NCBI RefSeq assembly: GCF_024648885.1
Contig: NZ_JANBBF010000010.1
Location: 768,516-832,515 of the forward strand
Reading direction: 5' to 3'
Source: Prauserella salsuginis
GTDB lineage: Bacteria > Actinomycetota > Actinomycetes > Mycobacteriales > Pseudonocardiaceae
Length of the DNA stretch: 64,000 nucleotides
The translations under genes were made by a program, and so were the position numbers. Shown here piece after piece: positions 43,430 through 52,162 of this stretch. Below the pieces are notes generated by a model, which saw only the letters and a program-made list of their open reading frames with translations, did no database searches and was not told the origin of the DNA. Numbering within the stretch: position 1 is the first letter of the stretch; each line of letters begins with the position of its first letter.

Positions 43430-43523
43430 GGCGACGCGTGTTTTCCCGGCCGAGAAAAGACGTCGCCGGAGTCGGCCGGTAACCGCGACTCTCGTGGACA
43501 CCGGGCAGGGAGCCCGGTGTCCA
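43430..43523. terminator. Two hairpins between phoD and the SH3-like gene
   Basis: GGCGACG (43430-43436) pairs with CGTCGCC (43461-43467), with inner TTTTC/GAAAA pairing. A second stem has 12-bp arms, TGGACACCGGGC (43495-43506) and complement (43512-43523), around a 5-nt loop. The second lies directly before the next gene's ribosome-binding site. Confidence 0.65.
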
Positions 43524-43539
43524 TGAGGGGAGAAGCATC

Positions 43540-43935
43540 ATGCGAAAGCACGCACTGGCCGGTGCGGGAGTGGGTCTGCTGTCGGCGCTGGCGATGGTCA
43601 TGGGGCCGGCGACGGCAAGCGGAGCGGAAGGAGGGAAGCTGGACTCCGTTCGGGACCGATCCGCTGCCACTGCCCCGGATTGCGGGTCCACGGCGGGGGA
43701 CAAGGACCACAGCACGTATCCGAAGCCGTTCGACGGAACCACCAACATCCGTAGTGGACCGTCGACCGGATGTGGCGTCGTGACGCAGGTGGGTTCGACC
43801 AACAAGGCGGACTATCACTGCTTCGACGTCGGCAGCGACGGGAAGACCTGGACGTTCATGCGTGTCAAGCACACGGCGTACGGCTGGGTGCGCGACGACG
43901 TGCTGCGGGACGGCGGCAGTAACAAGGTCTGCTGA
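43540..43935 (+). CDS. Small secreted SH3-like protein
   Basis: This 131-residue exported protein has a signal peptide (residues 1-29, ending ATASGA). The mature part is about 100 residues, with TTNIRSGPSTGCGVVTQVG and YGWVRDDVL, the pattern of a bacterial SH3 domain. Four cysteines (APDCGS, TGCG, YHCF, KVC) probably form two disulfides. It may bind cell-wall peptides. It sits 117 bp after phoD behind two hairpins and is followed by a strong terminator, so it may be its own transcript. Confidence 0.75.
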   Translation: MRKHALAGAGVGLLSALAMVMGPATASGAEGGKLDSVRDRSAATAPDCGSTAGDKDHSTYPKPFDGTTNIRSGPSTGCGVVTQVGSTNKADYHCFDVGSDGKTWTFMRVKHTAYGWVRDDVLRDGGSNKVC

Positions 43936-43952
43936 TAGCCGATTCCAGCTCG

Positions 43953-43997
43953 GCAAGCGTGTGGGAACGTCCATCGTGGATGTTCCCGCACGCTTGC
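43953..43997. terminator. Long hairpin between convergent genes
   Basis: Two 20-bp arms (43953-43972 and 43978-43997) pair with two G-T wobbles around the 5-nt loop ATCGT. It is the strongest terminator-like structure in the window. Confidence 0.85.
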
Positions 43998-44015
43998 GTG
44001 CGCTGGGTCCGGTGC

Positions 44016-45008
44016 TCAGGCGTACGCCGGGATCCGACCCGCGAGCAGTGCCTTGCCGAGTTCGCTGACCCGGTGAACGACGGCGTTGCCCTGCCGCTCA
44101 CTGACGACCAGGCCCGATTCGCGCAGGCAGGTGGCTTGCTTGCTGGCACTGCCTGCGGAGATGCCGACTCGGTCGGCCAGTGCGCTCGTCGTGTACGGCT
44201 TGCGGAGCACGAGCAGGCAGGCCGCACGATTCGGGCCGAGGAGGGCCTCGAGGTGGCGCACGTCGTCGTCGCCGCGCTCCGGATCGGCGGGCGTGGCCGG
44301 ATACACGAGTGTGGGCGGGAGCTCGGGGTCGATCAGGCTGATCGGGTTCGGCCAGCAGAAATGACTGGGTACCAGCGTGATTCCGCGTCCGCCGAGGTGC
44401 AGGGTGCGGTCGAGCGCGTACCGAACCCGGAGCACCTCGCCGTCCCACCCGAGTACGCCGGGGATCCCGGACAGCAGGCCGCCGACCCCCGCCGAGGATA
44501 GTGTGCGCATCCGCCGTGCGCGGTCGGCTCGCACGTCGTCCTGCACCGCCGACCACCGTGGGCGGACGAGTAGGTCGTAGGCGCCGTGTAACGCGGCTGC
44601 GACCTCGGTGAGCATGCCGCGGTCGCCTGCGGCGAGGTCGCGGATCCAGGACGGTGCGGGACGCGAGGCGAACACCGACCGCAGGTCCCGCTCCAGCAGG
44701 GTTCGCCCGGTGCAGACGATTCGTTCGCACCCGGTCTCGATGTCCGGGATGTCCGCGGTCGGCGTGAGGAAATCGGGGAACGTGCCCTGTGCGGGTACGA
44801 GGGTGCAGAGTGGGCCGAGGAGAGCTCCCGCGCCGTCGTGGCCGTGGATCCGGTGGCGTGTCTCGCGGTGCCAGGCGCTGTAGCGCGTATCCGGCGCGGG
44901 GTCCTGGATCTGATGCAGGCTCTGCACGAGTTCCCACATCAGGTCGGGTCGGTCCGCGACGCGCACGCATTGGAGGTCGTCGCGGGTGAAGACGATGCGC
45001 AACGTCAT
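44016..45008 (-). CDS. ArsR-like winged-helix regulator with long N-terminal domain
   Basis: This 330-residue protein has a C-terminal winged helix (residues about 255-325; TTSALADRVGISAGSASKQATCL, the last helix resembling ArsR regulators) and a 250-residue N-terminal region without known domain, of the type seen in actinobacterial ArsR-family proteins. CGRT and GCERIVC in the N-terminal part are Cys-containing but no metal motif is clear. The ATG at 45008 has GGGAGAGG at 2 nt. It faces the CGNR regulator across a gap with two overlapping dyads. Confidence 0.75.
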   Translation of the reverse strand: MTLRIVFTRDDLQCVRVADRPDLMWELVQSLHQIQDPAPDTRYSAWHRETRHRIHGHDGAGALLGPLCTLVPAQGTFPDFLTPTADIPDIETGCERIVCTGRTLLERDLRSVFASRPAPSWIRDLAAGDRGMLTEVAAALHGAYDLLVRPRWSAVQDDVRADRARRMRTLSSAGVGGLLSGIPGVLGWDGEVLRVRYALDRTLHLGGRGITLVPSHFCWPNPISLIDPELPPTLVYPATPADPERGDDDVRHLEALLGPNRAACLLVLRKPYTTSALADRVGISAGSASKQATCLRESGLVVSERQGNAVVHRVSELGKALLAGRIPAYA

Positions 45009-45129
45009 GCCCTCTCCCCCTCGAGCGGCGACACCGACGAGACCGCCCGGCCACGACGGCCCGTCGGCGGTGCGCGGCCGCTGTCTGCCTCCCCCTGCGT
45101 GGCGGACAGCGGCGAGCGACGCGTCCACG

Positions 45130-45173
45130 TTAGCGCCACGGCGTTAATGGGTCAACTTCGTTATGTACCATTA
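45130..45173. promoter_or_regulatory. Two overlapping dyads in the divergent regulator gap
   Basis: TTAGCGCC (45130-45137) and GGCGTTAA (45140-45147) form an 8-2-8 dyad with one mismatch. TAATGG (45145-45150) and CCATTA (45168-45173) form a second dyad sharing the TAA. The right half ends 6 nt before the CGNR start. Confidence 0.55.
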
Positions 45174-45178
45174 CGCAC

Positions 45179-45769
45179 ATGGTCGAACCGGGACCGCTGG
45201 TCGGGGAGCCGTTGGCGCTCGATCTGGTGAATACGCGAGCACGGCTGCCGGACCAGGAACTCGACTTCCTCGCCGATCTGGCCGGACTGCGACGCTGGCT
45301 GGACTGTCAACGGGAACGCCTGTCGACGATGCCGGCGTCGCTGATCGACGCGCCGGCGAAGGCCGACCTCGCCGCTGTCCGGGACCTCAGGGAGCACGCC
45401 GCGACGGCGATCGCGCGTGCCCGCCGGGGCGACCAGCCCACGGCCGGAGACGTGCGTGCGATCAACGAGGCGATGCGTGCCGCTCCGCTACGCCGTGAGC
45501 TGGTCCGCGAGGGCGAGGGGAGGGCGAAGCTCACGGCCACCCACGACGGACCTCGCGGTACGCGGGTCGCTGCGGCCCTTGCCGAATCCGTGGCCGAGCT
45601 GCTGGCCGACGAGCGGGTGGAGACCGTGCGCAACTGCGCGGCCGATTTCTGCGTCCTGCTGTTCCTGCCCGCACACCCGCGGCGCCGGTGGTGCAACCCG
45701 GCGATCTGCGGCAACCGCGTGCGCGTGGCCCGTTTCCACGAACGTCGGAGGTCGCGCTCCGGCCGATGA
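45179..45769 (+). CDS. ABATE/CGNR zinc-finger regulator
   Basis: This 196-residue regulator has an N-terminal ABATE domain (LVGEPLALDLVNTRARLP start, typical of the family) and a C-terminal CGNR zinc finger: NCAADFC and WCNPAICGNRVRVARFH supply the four Cys, with CGNR at about residues 177-180. Members are thought to be stress-induced transcription regulators. The ATG at 45179 is close behind the dyads. It is divergent from the winged-helix gene, an arrangement in which one or both control the pair. Confidence 0.85.
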   Translation: MVEPGPLVGEPLALDLVNTRARLPDQELDFLADLAGLRRWLDCQRERLSTMPASLIDAPAKADLAAVRDLREHAATAIARARRGDQPTAGDVRAINEAMRAAPLRRELVREGEGRAKLTATHDGPRGTRVAAALAESVAELLADERVETVRNCAADFCVLLFLPAHPRRRWCNPAICGNRVRVARFHERRRSRSGR

Positions 45770-45863
45770 GCCGGGCAGCCGGATGCGACGGACGTCCGGC
45801 GCGGTGCAGTCGCGTGCGCAGTCGTCGGCCGCGTGTGCTGTGTGTCAGCCTTCCACCGTCGTG

Positions 45864-46535
45864 TCAGACGTTGCGCAGCACCGACACCACGACGCCGAGG
45901 ATCACCGCGTCGTCGCCGTCGATGACCTCGTAGTCGGCGTTGCGCGGTTCGAGCAGTACGTGACCGCCGCGTTTGCGGTACACCTTCACCGTCGCCTCGT
46001 CGTCGAGCATCGCGGCGACGATCTGACCGGAATGCGCCTCGTCCTGGCGGCGCACCACGACGATGTCGCCGTCGCAGATCGCCGCGTCGATCATCGACTC
46101 GCCGCGCACTCGCAGCCCGAAGACGGTGCCGCGGCCGGTCAGCTCCCTCGGGAGCGAGAGCATGTCGTCGGCGTGCTCCTCGGCCAGGATCGGCGTACCC
46201 GCGGCGATGTCGCCGACGACCGGCACGGGCACGGAGTCCTCTGTGGACTCCGGTTCGGCGGTGCCGCGCAGGAACGCCCTGACGTCGATGGGACGCGACA
46301 CCGACGGGCTGCGGCGCAGGAATCCCTTGTCCTCCAGTGCCGCGAGGTGTTTCGAGACCGAGGACGACGACCGCAGCCCGATCGCCTCGGCGATCTCCCG
46401 GGTGGTGGGTGCATAGCCGTCGGCCACGACCCGGTCGCGGATGGTGGCCAGGATGCGTTGCTGTCGCTCTGGCAGTGCCGACGTGTCGAGGTCGCCGAAG
46501 AGGTCGTGGTCGCCGTGGATCGTCACGGGCGGCAT
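45864..46535 (-). CDS. lexA: SOS repressor LexA
   Basis: This 223-residue repressor has a winged helix (PTTREIAEAIGLRSSSSVSK) and a C-terminal peptidase. The cleavage site Ala112-Gly113 is in VVGDIAAGTPILAEE, nucleophile Ser147 in VRGESMIDAAI and general base Lys184 in ATVKVYRK. It is cleaved when RecA is activated by DNA damage. The ATG at 46535 (MPPVTIHGDHDLFGDL) fits actinobacterial LexA. I did not find a CGAACNNNNGTTCG-type box upstream. Confidence 0.95.
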   Translation of the reverse strand: MPPVTIHGDHDLFGDLDTSALPERQQRILATIRDRVVADGYAPTTREIAEAIGLRSSSSVSKHLAALEDKGFLRRSPSVSRPIDVRAFLRGTAEPESTEDSVPVPVVGDIAAGTPILAEEHADDMLSLPRELTGRGTVFGLRVRGESMIDAAICDGDIVVVRRQDEAHSGQIVAAMLDDEATVKVYRKRGGHVLLEPRNADYEVIDGDDAVILGVVVSVLRNV

Positions 46536-47017
46536 CGTAACCGCCGGTGATCGAACCCGGACGCGGCGCCGCCGATTTTCCGGCCGTCGACCGGGCCAGG
46601 GCGTGTACGCAGCGTCGTCACTCTGCATTTTATGAGCCGATGCGAAATGTTAAGCCCGGTGCTTGACTCGGGTGTTCGACTGCTGTTGAGAGTGTTCATA
46701 ATCGAACTGAAGGCAATTCGATCACGCCGCATCCGGTGATTTATCAACGGTTTGACTCGGTCCATTTTGGCGCTGCTCACCTGCGAAAACTACTGATAAG
46801 ATACGTCCGAACGGGTGATGCACGACCGGGGGAATCTGGCTACCTTGAATGGCGTGCGTTCGTGAGGGGTCGCTGATCGGGCGAACGTCGGGAACGAACG
46901 CTGATCGATTTCCGATCGAGTGATTCGGTTTTGGACGGGGCGTTGTGGTCGACCGTTCGGTTCGAGGGGACCGTCGGCGGGGCGACGCCCGCATGATTGA
47001 GGGGGAGCACTACATCT
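46536..47017. other. Long AT-richer intergenic region
   Basis: These 482 bp between divergent lexA and the STAS gene carry no gene I can support. The stretch 46620-46830 is visibly richer in A/T than its surroundings. An extended -10-like element TGA-TAAGAT (46794-46802) points toward the STAS gene. CGAAC...TTCG words occur (46695-46715) but not at LexA-box spacing. Confidence 0.4.
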
Positions 47018-48067
47018 ATGAGTCATGAGATCGCGGTCGGCTCGGGGCACAGAGGCACGCCGCACCGAAGCACGGGGCACCGGACGTCGGGTAGTCGGAA
47101 CGCGGAACACCGCAACACCGAACACCGGAACGCGGGCCGTGGAGATCCTCGGTACGGACGGCCCGAGCGCCGGGATTCGGGGTACGGCAACGACGAGCCG
47201 GTGGGGCAGCACGTGCGGCTGCGGCGAACCCGGCACGGACGTGGTGTGGAGATCTGCGAGATCGGCGGGGAGTTGGACCTGCTCACCGCGCCGATCGTGC
47301 GCCGGGAGCTGGACACCGCCGCCGACCAGGGCCGGCATCGGCTGGTGATCGACATGTCGGCCGTCGAGTTCTGCAGCGTGGCCGGCGTCGAACTGCTGTT
47401 GCGTGCCGCCCGGCGCGCCACGGACGGGGACGGCACGATCGCCGTGGTCGCGGGCAGGCAGGTGCGCCGGGTGGTGCGGTTGGTCGCGCCGGACGGCCCG
47501 ATCGTGTGGTTCGACTCCGTGTGCGATGCAGTGCACCACGTCGCAGGTGACCGCAACCTCGCCGCGAGCGGGCTGGCCGGCATCGATCTCGACAGCACTC
47601 AGCGTGGCCTGCGCAGGTACGTCGAGGTCGTCGCCGCGGGACTCGGGCTCGAAGCGGCGGCCGCATGGTCCGACGTCGACGACCGCACCGCCACGGCTTA
47701 CATCGCGCTCGACGGGGAACTGCCCGGTATGGAGGGCCGCGAGGTGGCACTTGTCTGGGACGGCCGCACCGGCTGGGCGGTGGGCGCGGAGACGCACTCC
47801 GGCGAGGACCTCGTGATCCGTGCCTGGTACGGCGCGGAGCTGCTGCCGGAGCCGGATGCGGTGGTGCGCTTCGTGAGGGAGCTGACCGGGGGCAGGCCGG
47901 TCGGACTCGACGTACCCCCGGAACCCAGCGGACACCCGCACGCCGCGCAGATCGTGCGCGCCCGATTGCAGGCCGCCGCGTGGTCGGACCGGGAACCGCA
48001 CATGCCCGAGGTCGACGTGCCGGAGCAGGGTGCAGCCACGCCGCTGTGGCACGAAGGGGTCGGCTGA
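47018..48067 (+). CDS. STAS-domain protein fused to DUF6292
   Basis: This is a 349-residue protein. The first 60 residues are Arg/His/Asn-rich and partly repetitive (NAEHRNTEHRNAGR). Residues about 70-165 are a STAS (anti-sigma-factor antagonist) domain with the phosphoacceptor serine region VIDMSAVEFCSVAGVELLL. The remainder (about 190-320) matches DUF6292, common in Pseudonocardiaceae: YVEVVAAGLGLEAAAAWSDV and ALVWDGRTGWAVGAE. It probably binds an anti-sigma factor or kinase. GAGGGGGAG lies 9 nt before the ATG. No sigma-factor genes are adjacent. Confidence 0.82.
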   Translation: MSHEIAVGSGHRGTPHRSTGHRTSGSRNAEHRNTEHRNAGRGDPRYGRPERRDSGYGNDEPVGQHVRLRRTRHGRGVEICEIGGELDLLTAPIVRRELDTAADQGRHRLVIDMSAVEFCSVAGVELLLRAARRATDGDGTIAVVAGRQVRRVVRLVAPDGPIVWFDSVCDAVHHVAGDRNLAASGLAGIDLDSTQRGLRRYVEVVAAGLGLEAAAAWSDVDDRTATAYIALDGELPGMEGREVALVWDGRTGWAVGAETHSGEDLVIRAWYGAELLPEPDAVVRFVRELTGGRPVGLDVPPEPSGHPHAAQIVRARLQAAAWSDREPHMPEVDVPEQGAATPLWHEGVG

Positions 48068-48144
48068 CGCACGGTGCCGGCTGATGAACGGAGCCGGCTG
48101 ATGAACGGTGCCGGCCGACCGGCGCGGGGGCGGTCGGCCGGCAC
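48057..48144. repeat. 17-bp tandem array ending in a hairpin terminator
   Basis: Four 17-bp units (48057-48073, 48074-48090, 48091-48107, 48108-48124; core GCCGGCTGATGAACG) start inside the last codons of the STAS gene. The last unit forms the left arm of a perfect 13-bp stem: GTGCCGGCCGACC (48108-48120) and its complement (48132-48144), a likely terminator for this gene and the convergent fgd. Confidence 0.8.
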
Positions 48145-48214
48145 CCTGCTTTCGTCCCGGCTCGCCTGCACTCACCCAGCGAGTGCGAGCTCGCCTCGGA
48201 CCGGCCGCTGCGGC

Positions 48215-49219
48215 TCAGGCCTGGGCGCGCAGCCGCGGCAGGATGTCCTCGCTGAGCTGGCCGAGGAAGCGTTCCTGGTCGTGGCCGGGTCCGTGGAACA
48301 CGAGGTGGTTGAACCCGGCGTCGAGGTACGGCTGGATCTGCTCCATGGCCTGGTCGGGGTTCGAGGCCACGATCCACCGTTTGGCGACCTGGTCGATGGG
48401 CAGTTCGTCGGCCAGGCGTTCCATTTCCTCGGACGAGGTGACGCTGTGCTTCTGTTCCGGGGTGAGTGACAGCGGGGCCCAGAACCGGCAGTTCTCCAGT
48501 GCCCGGTCGGGTTCGCGGTCGTAGGACATCTTGATCTCGATCATCCGGTCGATGCCCGCCGCGTCGCGTTCGGCGGCCGCCGCGCCGTCGGCGACCGCGG
48601 GCTGGAGCTTGTCGGTGTAGAGCTCCATGCCCTTGCCGGAGGTGCAGATGAACCCGTCGCCCGCGCGGCCCGCGTACTTGGCCACGACGGGTCCGCCCGC
48701 CGCGATGTAGACCGGCACGGGCGTGTCCGGGCGGTCGTAGATCTTGGCGTCGACGAGCGTGTAGTAGTCGCCCTCGAACGAGACGTTGTCTTTCGTCCAC
48801 AGCTCACGGATCAGCCGCACCGATTCGCGCAGCCGGGCGAAGCGCTCCTTGAACTCGGGCCACTCGCGGCCGGACACGGCGATCTCGTTGAGCGCCTCGC
48901 CGGTCCCCGCGCCGAGGATGACGCGGCCGTTCGAAAGCAGCGACATCGTGGCGAACGCCTGCGCGATCACGGCGGGGTTGTAGCGGAACGTGGGCGTCAG
49001 CACGCTGGTGCCGAGCTGCACCCGGTTGGTGCGTTCGGCGACCGCCGACATCCACGTCAGCGCGAACGGGGCGTGCCCGCCCTCGTGCCGCCACGGCAGG
49101 AAGTGGTCGGACACCCAGGCCGAATCGAGCCCCAGCTCTTCGGCGCGTACCGCGAACTCGACCAGGTCCCGCGGCCCGAACTGCTCCGCGGACGCCTTGT
49201 AACCGACTTTCAGATCCAT
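48215..49219 (-). CDS. fgd: F420-dependent glucose-6-phosphate dehydrogenase
   Basis: This 334-residue luciferase-like F420 enzyme oxidises glucose-6-phosphate to 6-phosphogluconolactone and reduces F420, supplying F420H2. It closely follows mycobacterial Fgd1: [38 protein letters not shown] and the long [19 protein letters not shown]. Catalytic residues line up with Fgd1 His40, Trp44 and Glu109 as His39, Trp43 and Glu108 (GTGEALNE), and Glu12 replaces Glu13. GAAAGG precedes the ATG at 6 nt. Its presence shows the organism makes F420. Confidence 0.95.
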   Translation of the reverse strand: MDLKVGYKASAEQFGPRDLVEFAVRAEELGLDSAWVSDHFLPWRHEGGHAPFALTWMSAVAERTNRVQLGTSVLTPTFRYNPAVIAQAFATMSLLSNGRVILGAGTGEALNEIAVSGREWPEFKERFARLRESVRLIRELWTKDNVSFEGDYYTLVDAKIYDRPDTPVPVYIAAGGPVVAKYAGRAGDGFICTSGKGMELYTDKLQPAVADGAAAAERDAAGIDRMIEIKMSYDREPDRALENCRFWAPLSLTPEQKHSVTSSEEMERLADELPIDQVAKRWIVASNPDQAMEQIQPYLDAGFNHLVFHGPGHDQERFLGQLSEDILPRLRAQA

Positions 49220-49361
49220 CGAGAGCCTTTCGACCTAGAGAACCGCGTTTGCTGGCACCGTCCAACGTAATGATCTTTGCGGCACCGTGCGCGAAACGCA
49301 CGTCACAGCGGGCGCTCCAGCGCACCGGACGCGCGGCCCGCCCGGTGCGGGTTCCCGGTCG

Positions 49362-50267
49362 TCACGGGAGCAACCCCGATTCCCGGGCCAGGGAGACGGC
49401 GTGGGTGCGGTTGGTGGCACCGAGTTTGCGGGCGATGCTGCGCAGGTAGGCCTTGACGGTGTTGGGTCGGAGTCCGAGCTCGGCGGCGATGTCGCCGTTG
49501 GCGGCGCCCGTGGCGACGAGCTGCAGCACGTCGAGTTCGCGGGCCGACAGCACGCCGTCGGCCGCGGGCTGCGGGGCGCCGTCGTCGCCGGCCGTGATGC
49601 GGTGCAGCCGCTGCGAGACCTCCCGGAGCCGCCGGCGCGCCTGCGGGTCGCCGACCAGGGAGATCGCCTCGTCGAGGTCCCTGCGCGCGTCGGCGACGGC
49701 ACGGTGATCGCGGGTGGCGGCCTCGTCGTAGGCGGCCGTGCGCCTGCGGACCTCGACGCCGACGGCGAGGTCGCGTTCGATGCGGCGGGTGTGCTCGACG
49801 GCCCGTGCCACGATGCGGTCGCCGATCGCCACGTCGTCGCGCTGCGCCAGGTACAGCAGGCCGACGACCGTCTCGCCGGCCCGGATCGGCACGGCGAACA
49901 CGGTCTCGATGCGTTCGGGCGCGACGGCGCGGTCGTAGGCGTGCACGATGTGGGCGGTGTTGAAGTAGTCGCGCACGACCAGCGGTCTGCCCATCGAGAA
50001 CACCTTGCCGCCGAGTCCGTATCCGGCGCGGACATGCAGGTCACGCAGGGTGTGCCCGAGGTGGCCGTCGAGATGGCGGATGGTGATCGCATCCCGCGAA
50101 CCCGGCGCGAGGCTGCCGCCGAAGGTCAGGTCCACCGCGCACGAATGCCGCAACGAGCGCACGCTCGGTGCGAGCAGCCGGTCGAGTTCGGCGAGCAGGT
50201 CGCCGGGCACCGTCGCGGGGCCGGCCCCGCGGCCACCACCGGGAGGGACGGGATACGTGCCTGGCAT
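49362..50267 (-). CDS. GAF-LuxR transcriptional regulator
   Basis: This 301-residue protein has an N-terminal GAF-like domain (residues about 60-175; VKFGLGGKV-like GLGGKVFSMGRPLVV, AVPIRAGETVVGLLYLAQ) and a C-terminal LuxR/FixJ helix-turn-helix (LSARELDVLQLVATGAANGD, AAELGLRPNTVKAYL). The ATG at 50267 has AAAGG 8 nt upstream. Such proteins are found beside acyl-CoA/acetyl-CoA synthetase and aldehyde dehydrogenase genes in actinobacteria. The divergent synthetase at 50456 is the likely target. Confidence 0.85.
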   Translation of the reverse strand: MPGTYPVPPGGGRGAGPATVPGDLLAELDRLLAPSVRSLRHSCAVDLTFGGSLAPGSRDAITIRHLDGHLGHTLRDLHVRAGYGLGGKVFSMGRPLVVRDYFNTAHIVHAYDRAVAPERIETVFAVPIRAGETVVGLLYLAQRDDVAIGDRIVARAVEHTRRIERDLAVGVEVRRRTAAYDEAATRDHRAVADARRDLDEAISLVGDPQARRRLREVSQRLHRITAGDDGAPQPAADGVLSARELDVLQLVATGAANGDIAAELGLRPNTVKAYLRSIARKLGATNRTHAVSLARESGLLP

Positions 50268-50455
50268 GGCCACCACCTTTCCTCGCAGGTCGTCACCGGG
50301 GCGCGGCGGCGGGCCCCGTTACCCACGAAAGAACGTAGCCCGAATCGCGCGCTGTGGCGATCGTCAGGTGGCGCCGCGCACCGCGCGGACACGCGCCTGC
50401 GCACGGCGCATATCGACCGGCAGTACAGCGCACGACAACGGAGTCGAGGAGAAGA

Positions 50456-52108
50456 ATGGGCACCACACCTGCGGCGGCCGAGCCGGAACACGGACGGGCC
50501 GAGTACGGGCGGGCGGAGTACCGGGCCGACGACGCGTGCGCGGCCGAGCTGCTCTGCGATCGGCATCCGGCCGATGCGGTCGCGTTCCGGGTCGTCGAAG
50601 CGGACCTGACCACCCGTGAGCTCACGTTCGGCGAGCTGACCGCGCAGTCGCAACGGGTCGCCGCGATGCTGGCGGACCTGGGCGTCGGGCGTGGCGACGC
50701 CGTCGGGGTGCTGATGAGCAAGTCGGCGGAGCTGCCCGCGGTCCTGCTCGGCATCTGGCGGCTCGGGGCGGTGCACGTGCCGCTGTTCACGGCCTTCGCC
50801 AAGCCCGCGATCGACATGCGGCTCGACGGCAGCGGGGCCCGCGTGGTCGTCGCCGACGCGGATCAAGCGCCGAAACTCGCCCAGGAGGACGGGCAGCCCG
50901 CCGAGCGGCGGGTCGTCCAGGTCGGCGGAGAGGCTCCGGCGGCGCCCGGCTGGTATCGGTTCGAGGACCTCGTGGCCGCAGCGCCTGCCGAACCGGCGGT
51001 CGAACCGGCGCGCGTGGGCGGCGACGGCACGCTGATCCTGCTGTTCACCAGCGGCACGACCGGGACTCCGAAGGGCGTTCCGGTGCCGGTGCGGGCGCTC
51101 GCGTCGATGGAGCGGTACCTGCTCGACGCCCTAGACGTGCGTTCCGAGGACGTCTTCTGGAACGCCGCGGATCCGGGCTGGGCGTACGGCCTGTACTACG
51201 CGATCCTCGGACCGTTGGCGCTGGGCAGGCCGAGCATCCTGCTGCACGCCGGGTTCTCGCCCGCGCTGACGTGGCGGATCCTCGATCGGTTCGGGGTCAC
51301 GAACTTCGCCGCGGCGCCGACGATCTACCGCGCGCTGCGGGGCGAACCGCCGCAGGAGGCCGTGTCGGTGCGGCTGCGCTGCGCGTCGTCGGCGGGCGAG
51401 CCGCTGACGCCGGAAGTGGTCGCCTGGGCCACCGACACGCTCGGTGTCGAGGTGCGCGACCACTACGGGCAGACCGAACTGGGCATGGTCATCGGCAACG
51501 CGTGGCGACCGGAGCTCAAGGCTGAGGTCACGCCGGGCTCCATGGGGTACCCGCTGCCCGGCTGGGCGTGCGAGGTGCTCGCCGACGAGGTCGACGAGGT
51601 GGTGCCGGACGGCACGGTCGGCAGACTCGCCGTCGACACCCACGCCAGCCCGTTCATGTGGTTCGACGGTTACGCGAACGCCCCGGAGCGCACGGCGCAG
51701 CGGTTCAGCGCGGACGGCCGCTGGTACATCACCGGAGACACCGCCTACCGCGATTCCGACGGCAGGCTCTACTTCTCGTCCCGGGACGACGACGTGATCA
51801 TCATGGCGGGCTACCGCATCGGCCCGTTCGACGTCGAGAGCGTGCTGGTCGGCCACGAGGCGGTGCTCGAGGCGGCCGTGATCGGTGCCCCCGATGAACT
51901 GCGCGGTGAGGTGCTGGAGGCATACGTCGTGCTCAAGCCGGGCACCGAGCCGTCGCCGGAACTGGAGCAGCAGCTGCAGCAGCGGGTCAAGCGCGAGTTC
52001 GCGGCACACGCCTACCCGCGCCGCGTGCACGTCGTCGACGAGCTGCCGAAGACGCCCAGCGGCAAGATCCAGCGGTTCAAACTGCGCCAGGAGCGCGCCG
52101 GGAAGTGA
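50456..52108 (+). CDS. Acetyl/acyl-CoA synthetase
   Basis: This 550-residue ANL-family ligase activates a short-chain carboxylate. Its motifs are LLFTSGTTGTPKGVPVPV, ADPGWAYGLYYAI (acetyl-CoA-synthetase-like), VRDHYGQTELGM, WYITGDTAYRD and the C-terminal PKTPSGKIQRFKLRQ with the catalytic Lys. DDDVIIMAGYRIGPFDVES matches acetyl/propionyl-CoA synthetases. The first 25 residues contain a duplicated GRAEY. GAGGAGAAG lies next to the ATG. It is divergent from the GAF-LuxR gene and ends at a strong hairpin. Confidence 0.87.
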   Translation: MGTTPAAAEPEHGRAEYGRAEYRADDACAAELLCDRHPADAVAFRVVEADLTTRELTFGELTAQSQRVAAMLADLGVGRGDAVGVLMSKSAELPAVLLGIWRLGAVHVPLFTAFAKPAIDMRLDGSGARVVVADADQAPKLAQEDGQPAERRVVQVGGEAPAAPGWYRFEDLVAAAPAEPAVEPARVGGDGTLILLFTSGTTGTPKGVPVPVRALASMERYLLDALDVRSEDVFWNAADPGWAYGLYYAILGPLALGRPSILLHAGFSPALTWRILDRFGVTNFAAAPTIYRALRGEPPQEAVSVRLRCASSAGEPLTPEVVAWATDTLGVEVRDHYGQTELGMVIGNAWRPELKAEVTPGSMGYPLPGWACEVLADEVDEVVPDGTVGRLAVDTHASPFMWFDGYANAPERTAQRFSADGRWYITGDTAYRDSDGRLYFSSRDDDVIIMAGYRIGPFDVESVLVGHEAVLEAAVIGAPDELRGEVLEAYVVLKPGTEPSPELEQQLQQRVKREFAAHAYPRRVHVVDELPKTPSGKIQRFKLRQERAGK

Positions 52109-52115
52109 CCGCGGA

Positions 52116-52144
52116 GCCGGGCCCGCCGGTGGTGCGGGCCCGGC
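52116..52144. terminator. Terminator between convergent genes
   Basis: GCCGGGCCCGC (52116-52126) and its exact complement (52134-52144) form an 11-bp stem with a 7-nt loop, between the synthetase and amidase 3' ends. Confidence 0.8.
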
Positions 52145-52162
52145 CCGGCAGTGTCGGGTGCC

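Noticed and set aside
46695..46715. LexA box candidate (CGAA...TTCG)
   Set aside because: The half-sites are too far apart (18 bp overall rather than 14) and the conserved AC/GT steps are missing on one side.
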